Positions 33,024-37,336 of a DNA stretch of 37,336 nt are shown here, piece after piece (positions within the stretch are counted from its first letter, which is position 1; every line of letters begins with the position of its first letter). Made by a program: the position numbers and the translations under genes. Location of the stretch: the NCBI GenBank assembly GCA_025934955.1, contig JAICWE010000034.1:1-37336 (forward strand). The letters run 5' to 3'. The notes beneath the pieces were generated by a model. It saw only the letters and a list, made by a program, of their open reading frames with translations. It did not search any database and was not told the DNA's origin. The stretch comes from Gemmatimonadales bacterium (GTDB lineage Bacteria; Gemmatimonadota; Gemmatimonadetes; Gemmatimonadales; GWC2-71-9).

Positions 33024-33043
33024 TCGTGGCGCCCGCACCACGA
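33024..33043 (-). terminator. Weak hairpin after the deacetylase gene
   Basis: TCGTGG (33024-33029) pairs with CCACGA (33038-33043) across an 8-nt loop, 24 bases beyond the deacetylase stop. There is no T tract, so this is a weak terminator candidate. Confidence 0.3.
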
Positions 33044-33066
33044 CTGAGATGCGAGCGCACCACGGA

Positions 33067-33963
33067 TCAGCCTGGAAGGAGGCCGGCCAGACGAATGCGA
33101 AAGCCAGCGAGCGAAAGGCCGGCAGAGACGTTGAACCGCGGCAGCGCCCAGCGATCGTCACCCGCCGCCATCCAGCCGCCGCCGACGAGAAAGGCGCCGA
33201 CGTACCCCGCCGCGCGAGTCGCGGTGCGGACGCCGGGCGATTCGAGACCGTAGGGATAAGCCATCCAGGGCAGCGCGCGGGGAAACCGCTCCCGGAGCCA
33301 CGTCAGCGGGCGCACCAGCTCCTCGCGCAGCTCGTCCTGCTGCAGCGTGGCGAGGTTGGGATGCGACCAGCTGTGCGTCCCGAGCGAACAGCCCGCGTCG
33401 ACCGCGGCGCGAAGCTGTTCTTCGGTCCCGCCGTGCGCCCATGCAGGTGAGGCCGACAGGTCAATGCCAGAGGCACGCGCCCATGAACGGACCTGGCTGT
33501 CCTCACCACGGAACTCGTGCAGCAGCCGCTCGCGTGTGGCGGCGGTGAGTTCTCCGATGTCGGCCAGTGCATCCCACCAAAGGTCGCGTCGGCCGAGGAG
33601 CCCCGGGGCAACGAATATCGTTGCCGGGAGGCCCCGCCGCGACAATTCCTCGATGCCCGCAGTCAGTGCACCGGCATACGCATCGTCGAACGTTATGACG
33701 ACCCGGGGGCGCCCACGCGGCGCGCCGCTGTCCAGCTCGGCGAGCGAGATCACGTCCGCCTCACGTGCCAGCACGTCGAGCTGTGCGCCGAACTCTTCCT
33801 GACGTAGGTGGAGCGGCCGATCGCCGCTCGGGCGCTCCCCCCGCGGTACGATGTCGTGATAGGCCAGCACGAGCGTACGGCCGCGGACCCGCCGACGTGC
33901 CCATCGGGCGGGCCCCAGCATGAGAAGATGCTCGAGAGATGATTTCAGCAGCGCCGCCGTCAT
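33067..33963 (-). CDS. Polysaccharide deacetylase (NodB-like, carbohydrate esterase 4)
   Basis: The 298-residue protein carries the metal-binding NodB motifs: TFDDAY (91-96, Asp93 and Asp94), HSWSHPNL (His197 and His201) and YPYG (236-239), preceded by the strand motif VLAYHDI. It would remove N-acetyl (or O-acetyl) groups from a glycan. No clear signal peptide is seen, so it may act in the cytoplasm or be poorly predicted. The ATG at 33963 was chosen because the upstream extension does not look like protein. It is the last gene of a group that follows the SGNH-like and MBOAT genes. Confidence 0.83.
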   Translation of the reverse strand: MTAALLKSSLEHLLMLGPARWARRRVRGRTLVLAYHDIVPRGERPSGDRPLHLRQEEFGAQLDVLAREADVISLAELDSGAPRGRPRVVITFDDAYAGALTAGIEELSRRGLPATIFVAPGLLGRRDLWWDALADIGELTAATRERLLHEFRGEDSQVRSWARASGIDLSASPAWAHGGTEEQLRAAVDAGCSLGTHSWSHPNLATLQQDELREELVRPLTWLRERFPRALPWMAYPYGLESPGVRTATRAAGYVGAFLVGGGWMAAGDDRWALPRFNVSAGLSLAGFRIRLAGLLPG

Positions 33964-34003
33964 CCGCACCCTGGGTGTGCCCCGCCGGCCTGATGTGGCC
34001 GGG

Positions 34004-35161
34004 CTACTGTGCCGCGACGGGCGGCGATGAGTGTACCACCGCCCGTGCGATCGCGCCTGCCGCCACTGCGGCGCCGCGGTCGGTAAAGTGCGCGTAATCC
34101 GCGAAAAGCTGTCCCTGGGCGGACGCGCTGATGCGGCGCAGATCCACGAGAGCAACGCCGGAGTCCGCCGCGACGCGGCGCGTCACCTCCGCGCCGGCAG
34201 AGTCGAACGCGATCAGGATCGACGCGGGCGCGCGGGGATAGAATCGCTCCCACGCGGTGCGCCACTCGGAATCGGCCGGCTCCGCCGCAGCGAACGCGTT
34301 GGCATGTGTCACGAGTACCAGACGGGCGCCGATGCGATGCGCGCTGCCGACCAGGAGGCGCAGATCGGCGTCGAACGCGGCGAGGCGGTCCTCCGGCAGC
34401 GTGGCGAACCGCCAGTCGGCCCCGTGCGAGGCGACGGCACGCTCGATCTCCCGCTCGCGGATCCAGGTGGTCAGCGATGCCGGAACCGCCTGCTTGATCC
34501 GTTCACGGATCCTGCCGACTACCCGCGGGATGAGCGCACGGAAGCGCGGTGGATCTTGATCGTTTGCTGCGCTGTCGGGCGCAGCCGCCACCGGGCGTTC
34601 GTCCTCCAGATACTGAACCGGCGAAGGGTAGTAGACGAGCACGTCCACGCCGAGTCGTCGGAGTCGGTTGCGTACGTCCTCCTCAACCGTGGGCAGCGAC
34701 ATGCCGGGCAGCGCGGCATTGAGCACCTGCGGTTCCGGCAACCCGTGCGCTGCGAGCGAGTCCTCGAGTTGGCGCGGATATTCGTGGCGAGGCGTCTCAT
34801 AGAGTCCGAACGTCTCGGAGGCGCCGGCCGTGACCACGCGCAACATGCTCCCCTTTGCGTCCGGTACCTCCGGGCCGCGCATGCCGAGCCCGTTCATGAT
34901 CCATTTGCGAAAGCGGGCGTGCGGGCGTCCATGCATTCCGTCCGCGTCACGGACGATCAACTGATCCTGCGCCGTGTAGGCGGAAAGCAACGGCGTACCG
35001 AACGCGATCAGGTCCTGGACTCGGCAGGTGAGCTCCAAGGCCAACATACCCATGAGCAGGAACGCGACCGGCCCGATGTTCCGGCCGCGCGAACGCCGAC
35101 TGGTGCCCGGCGTGATAGTCTCAGGCGAAACGGGCCGCGTCGTGGGCCGTGGCGAGCTCAT
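34004..35161 (-). CDS. SGNH/GDSL-like protein, probable partner of the MBOAT acyltransferase
   Basis: From the ATG at 35161 the product is 385 residues, with one N-terminal membrane anchor at about 30-46. A large domain of SGNH type then carries TAGASETFG (nucleophile probably Ser115) and the closing DYAHFTD motif with Asp355 and His358. In acetylation systems such as alginate, an SGNH-type protein in the periplasm passes acetyl groups from an MBOAT protein to the polymer. The position next to an MBOAT gene supports this role. A GTG at 35203 would add 14 residues. Ribosome-binding sites are weak at both. Confidence 0.72.
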   Translation of the reverse strand: MSSPRPTTRPVSPETITPGTSRRSRGRNIGPVAFLLMGMLALELTCRVQDLIAFGTPLLSAYTAQDQLIVRDADGMHGRPHARFRKWIMNGLGMRGPEVPDAKGSMLRVVTAGASETFGLYETPRHEYPRQLEDSLAAHGLPEPQVLNAALPGMSLPTVEEDVRNRLRRLGVDVLVYYPSPVQYLEDERPVAAAPDSAANDQDPPRFRALIPRVVGRIRERIKQAVPASLTTWIREREIERAVASHGADWRFATLPEDRLAAFDADLRLLVGSAHRIGARLVLVTHANAFAAAEPADSEWRTAWERFYPRAPASILIAFDSAGAEVTRRVAADSGVALVDLRRISASAQGQLFADYAHFTDRGAAVAAGAIARAVVHSSPPVAAQ

Positions 35162-35203
35162 CGGTAGGTCCGAGCTGACGACAACGGGACGGTGGCGGGG
35201 CAC

Positions 35204-35569
35204 CAGCGACCGCTCGGCACCGGGCCGGTACGCGCACTGGGCGCTGCGGGGCAGCCCGCGGAGGCGGTCGCATGACTTGGGGCGCGGTCGGTCCTCCCGC
35301 TCGGAGGCGATTGGGCTAACAGCCCTGCCATGTGCGCACCGCCCTCGTATCGAATCACATACTGTCCTGAAAAGGGTCTTCCGGCTGGAGAGCGCCGCAT
35401 CGGCGCCGACGACGGCGCCCTGGACTGCCGACAGCGGTCGTCGCTCGGAAAGCCGAGGCCATTGTCGTTCACGCGACGCGTCGGCGACGGGTGCGTGACG
35501 GCGCCGTCAGGACAAGGCCGACCGGCAGCACAGCGCCACGATGCCGCCACACCGGGGCACATGCGCGCC
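35204..35569. other. Non-coding stretch between SGNH-like and MBOAT genes
   Basis: No convincing gene is visible in this 366-base stretch, although short frames exist on both strands. A slightly AT-richer patch at about 35345-35375 might hold a promoter for the SGNH-like gene on the minus strand. No -24/-12 element was found. Confidence 0.45.
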
Positions 35570-36976
35570 CTAGAATTGGAAATAGAGGAAAGGCGTTGCC
35601 GCACCGCCCAGCATGAAGGCAACGCACACGCCTAACGCTGCTGCGCCGGCGAGCACATATCTGCGGCGCGGCCGCCAATCCTGGTGCAGCTCAAAGGCGT
35701 TCGGACCCGCCAGCGCCCACATACCGGCACCGAACACCAGCGGGGCGGCCCAGGTCGGCGCCGCGGCGGCAGTGCCGGCTGTCGGCACGAACATCACGCG
35801 GTACAGGTGCGCGGCCATGCCGAAGTCGGTGCTGCGGAAGAGCACCCAACCGAGGAGCGTCAGGAATGCCATGCCGAGTTGGCGCGGGACCCGCGGCAAG
35901 CGATTCCAGGCGGCCCCCCAGGCGCGGTAGATACTCAGCAGGACTCCGTGGTACGCGCCCCACAGCACGAAGGTCCAGTTCGCGCCGTGCCACAATCCGC
36001 CAAGCAGCATGGTGATCATCAGATTGCGATAGGTGAGCACCGTGCCGTGCCGGTTACCCCCGAGCGGGATGTAGAGGTAGTCGCGCAGGCATGTCGACAG
36101 GGAGATGTGCCACCGGCGCCAGAAGTCCGACGGGTCGAGCGCCTGATACGGAGAGTTGAAGTTCTGCGGGATGCGGAGCCCGAAGAGATAGCCGAGCCCG
36201 ACGGCCATCGTGCTGTATCCGGAGAAGTCGAAGTACAGCTGGAGTGCGTAGCCGGCCATCGCCAGCCACGCGCCGCCCGTGGAAAGCGTGGCGTAATGAT
36301 GCAGGGCCGGATTCACCATCGAAGCCAAACTGTCCGCGACGAGTACCTTCTCGACGAGGCCGGTGATGAAGAACGAGATCCCGAGGCGTGCCCATCGCGT
36401 CCGGTCGGCGTGGCCGAGCGCCTCAAGGTCGTGCGCGATTTGCCGGAAGCGCACGATCGGGCCCGCGATCAGTTGCGAAAACAGGGAGACGTATGCGGCG
36501 AACTCCGACAGACGCCGGGTCGGACGCACGGCGCCGCGGTAGCAGTCGACGATATAGCTGATCGTATGGAAGGTATAAAACGAGATTCCGATCGGCAGCA
36601 CGATTTGCCAGTGCGGAAATGTGGCGCCCACGCCTGCCCAGTGCAGCGCGGCCTCGAGGGACCGGAGCGCGAACATGGCGTACTTGAAAAAGCCGAGGAG
36701 CAGCAGATCCGTCGTGACCGGCACCACGAGGCACCAGCGGCGTACGCGCGCGTCGCGGACGGGGTCAGAGTACCGGGCGAAGCCGAGTCCCGCGACGTAG
36801 CTCACGATCGTGCCGAACGCCATCAGCACGCAGAAGCGCGGATCCCAGTAGCCGTAAAAGACGTAGCCCGTCAGGGCGAGCCAGCGGTACCGCCCTTCGG
36901 CCGTACGGAGAGACCAGAACACGACGTACGTGATCGGCAGAAACAGCCCGAGAAAAACGAAGCTGTTGAACAGCAC
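35570..36976 (-). CDS. MBOAT-family membrane O-acyltransferase (AlgI-like)
   Basis: The 468-residue polytopic protein belongs to the AlgI/DltB branch of MBOAT. It opens with FNSFVFLGLFLPITYVVFW and contains GISFYTFHTISYIVD. DPSDFWRRWHISLSTCLRDY carries His290, and GGLWHGANWTFVLWGAYHG carries the conserved catalytic His330. It should carry acetyl groups across the inner membrane for modification of the exported glycan. The GTG start at 36976 has GGGAGG seven bases upstream, a strong site. A near-consensus sigma-54 element lies at 37067-37082. The SGNH-like gene follows after 408 bases, and the deacetylase after that. Confidence 0.92.
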   Translation of the reverse strand: MLFNSFVFLGLFLPITYVVFWSLRTAEGRYRWLALTGYVFYGYWDPRFCVLMAFGTIVSYVAGLGFARYSDPVRDARVRRWCLVVPVTTDLLLLGFFKYAMFALRSLEAALHWAGVGATFPHWQIVLPIGISFYTFHTISYIVDCYRGAVRPTRRLSEFAAYVSLFSQLIAGPIVRFRQIAHDLEALGHADRTRWARLGISFFITGLVEKVLVADSLASMVNPALHHYATLSTGGAWLAMAGYALQLYFDFSGYSTMAVGLGYLFGLRIPQNFNSPYQALDPSDFWRRWHISLSTCLRDYLYIPLGGNRHGTVLTYRNLMITMLLGGLWHGANWTFVLWGAYHGVLLSIYRAWGAAWNRLPRVPRQLGMAFLTLLGWVLFRSTDFGMAAHLYRVMFVPTAGTAAAAPTWAAPLVFGAGMWALAGPNAFELHQDWRPRRRYVLAGAAALGVCVAFMLGGAATPFLYFQF

Positions 36977-37066
36977 GCAATTGCCTCCCGGTCCGCGCGT
37001 GACGGTTCGGCTTTGAAGAATCGGGCAGCGAGGTGATGATCAGACAAAAAGGTGACGGCCGGGCAA

Positions 37067-37082
37067 AGCAAGAAGCGTGCAC
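37067..37082 (-). promoter_or_regulatory. Sigma-54-like promoter of the MBOAT gene
   Basis: On the minus strand GTGCACGCTTCTTGCT agrees with GCACG-N4-TTGCW completely. Only the first two positions (GT instead of TG) differ, so the -24 dinucleotide is TG rather than GG. Spacing TG-N10-GC is correct. The start would be near 37056, about 80 nt before the GTG. Confidence 0.5.
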
Positions 37083-37115
37083 GGACGTGTGGCGGCGCGT
37101 GTCTGCGCCGGCGAG

Positions 37116-37140
37116 CTCACGGCGGCACCCGCCGCCTGAG
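37116..37140 (-). terminator. Hairpin downstream of the right-edge gene
   Basis: CTCA-C-GGCGGC pairs with GCCGCC-TGAG around an ACCC loop, with one bulged base. It lies 57 bases after the stop of the partial gene at the right edge and before the MBOAT promoter. No T tract is present. Confidence 0.4.
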
Positions 37141-37196
37141 TTGGGAAGTCGCTTTGCAAACTGAGCGATCGGCTGCGGCGATGATGCGCGCCTGCC

Positions 37197-37336
37197 CTAC
37201 TTCCCACTGGCGTAGTACTGATCCATCCACATGTACTGGTCGGCGGGGATGGTGCCGCCCGCGCCGCCCCAGATGGGGTTCCAGGCGAAGATCTCCCAGG
37301 TATCGCTGTCGCCCGGGCCGACCCAAGCGATGTTGG
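37197..37336 (-). CDS. C-terminal end of a Trp/Tyr-rich protein, unknown
   Basis: Only the last 45 codons are visible; the gene starts beyond the right edge. The end reads NIAWVGPGDSDTWEIF, then a Gly-rich NPIWGGAGGT, then DQYMWMDQYYASGK and TAG. The many Trp, Tyr and Gly residues suggest a secreted or surface beta-rich protein, but I do not recognise the family. There is no PEP-CTERM-like tail: no Pro-Glu-Pro, no hydrophobic helix and no basic end. The codon choice matches the neighbouring genes. Confidence 0.6.
   Translation of the reverse strand, partial: NIAWVGPGDSDTWEIFAWNPIWGGAGGTIPADQYMWMDQYYASGK

Noticed and set aside
35684..37036. 450-residue plus-strand frame opposite the MBOAT gene
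   Set aside because: The MBOAT gene has a strong ribosome-binding site and conserved His residues. The plus-strand frame has shadow composition only.
1226..37336. Mobile elements, CRISPR arrays, phage attachment sites
   Set aside because: No transposase or integrase motifs, no repeated short direct repeats with spacers, and no long direct or terminal inverted repeats were noticed anywhere in the window.

Overview
The window is a GC-rich bacterial chromosome segment, densely coding, with frequent GTG and TTG starts and many 4-bp gene overlaps. The gene content (exosortase with EpsI, a Wza/Wzc pair, a sigma-54 activator, and a NYN nuclease with LOTUS domains) fits a diderm soil or sediment bacterium. 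Gemmatimonadota is my best guess, but it is inferred from content and base composition only. There are no insertion sequences, CRISPR arrays, tRNA or rRNA genes.

Region 1 (1-4480) is general chromosome: the 3' part of a glycine C-acetyltransferase gene, a small outer-membrane beta-barrel protein, a 3-methyladenine DNA glycosylase, and a NYN-domain ribonuclease-like protein with two LOTUS/OST-HTH domains. Region 2 (4480-7173) is a minus-strand pair made of an NtrC-type sigma-54 response regulator followed by a histidine kinase without membrane segments. The regulator has a near-consensus housekeeping promoter.

Region 3 (7438-37082) is a large exopolysaccharide and exosortase locus. It holds a Wzc-like tyrosine autokinase; a response regulator with a degenerate GGDEF domain; a Wza-like export protein, sugar transferase, exosortase and EpsI operon; a minus-strand operon of membrane glycosyltransferase, asparagine synthase, GT4, processive GT2 and a small membrane protein; a plus-strand GT4; a Wzm/Wzt-type ABC transporter with a GT2; a minus-strand operon of O-antigen ligase-like protein, ATP-grasp, PHP, GT4 and two GT2 genes; and a modification group of MBOAT acyltransferase, SGNH-like protein and polysaccharide deacetylase. 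A Trp-rich protein of unknown function is cut by the right edge.

The main hidden signal is a set of sigma-54-type -24/-12 elements with the correct GG-N10-GC spacing (one is TG-N10-GC). They lie in front of nearly every transcription unit of the locus: wzc, GT39, GT4, ABC transporter, O-ligase and MBOAT, and also the outer-membrane protein gene. The locus carries its own NtrC-family activator. This suggests a locally encoded two-component/sigma-54 regulon for polysaccharide and exosortase functions, similar in principle to the PrsK/PrsR arrangement of PEP-CTERM systems but with an unrelated-looking soluble kinase. No PEP-CTERM substrate and no Wzx flippase is visible, so sorting substrates and possibly a flippase must be encoded elsewhere.
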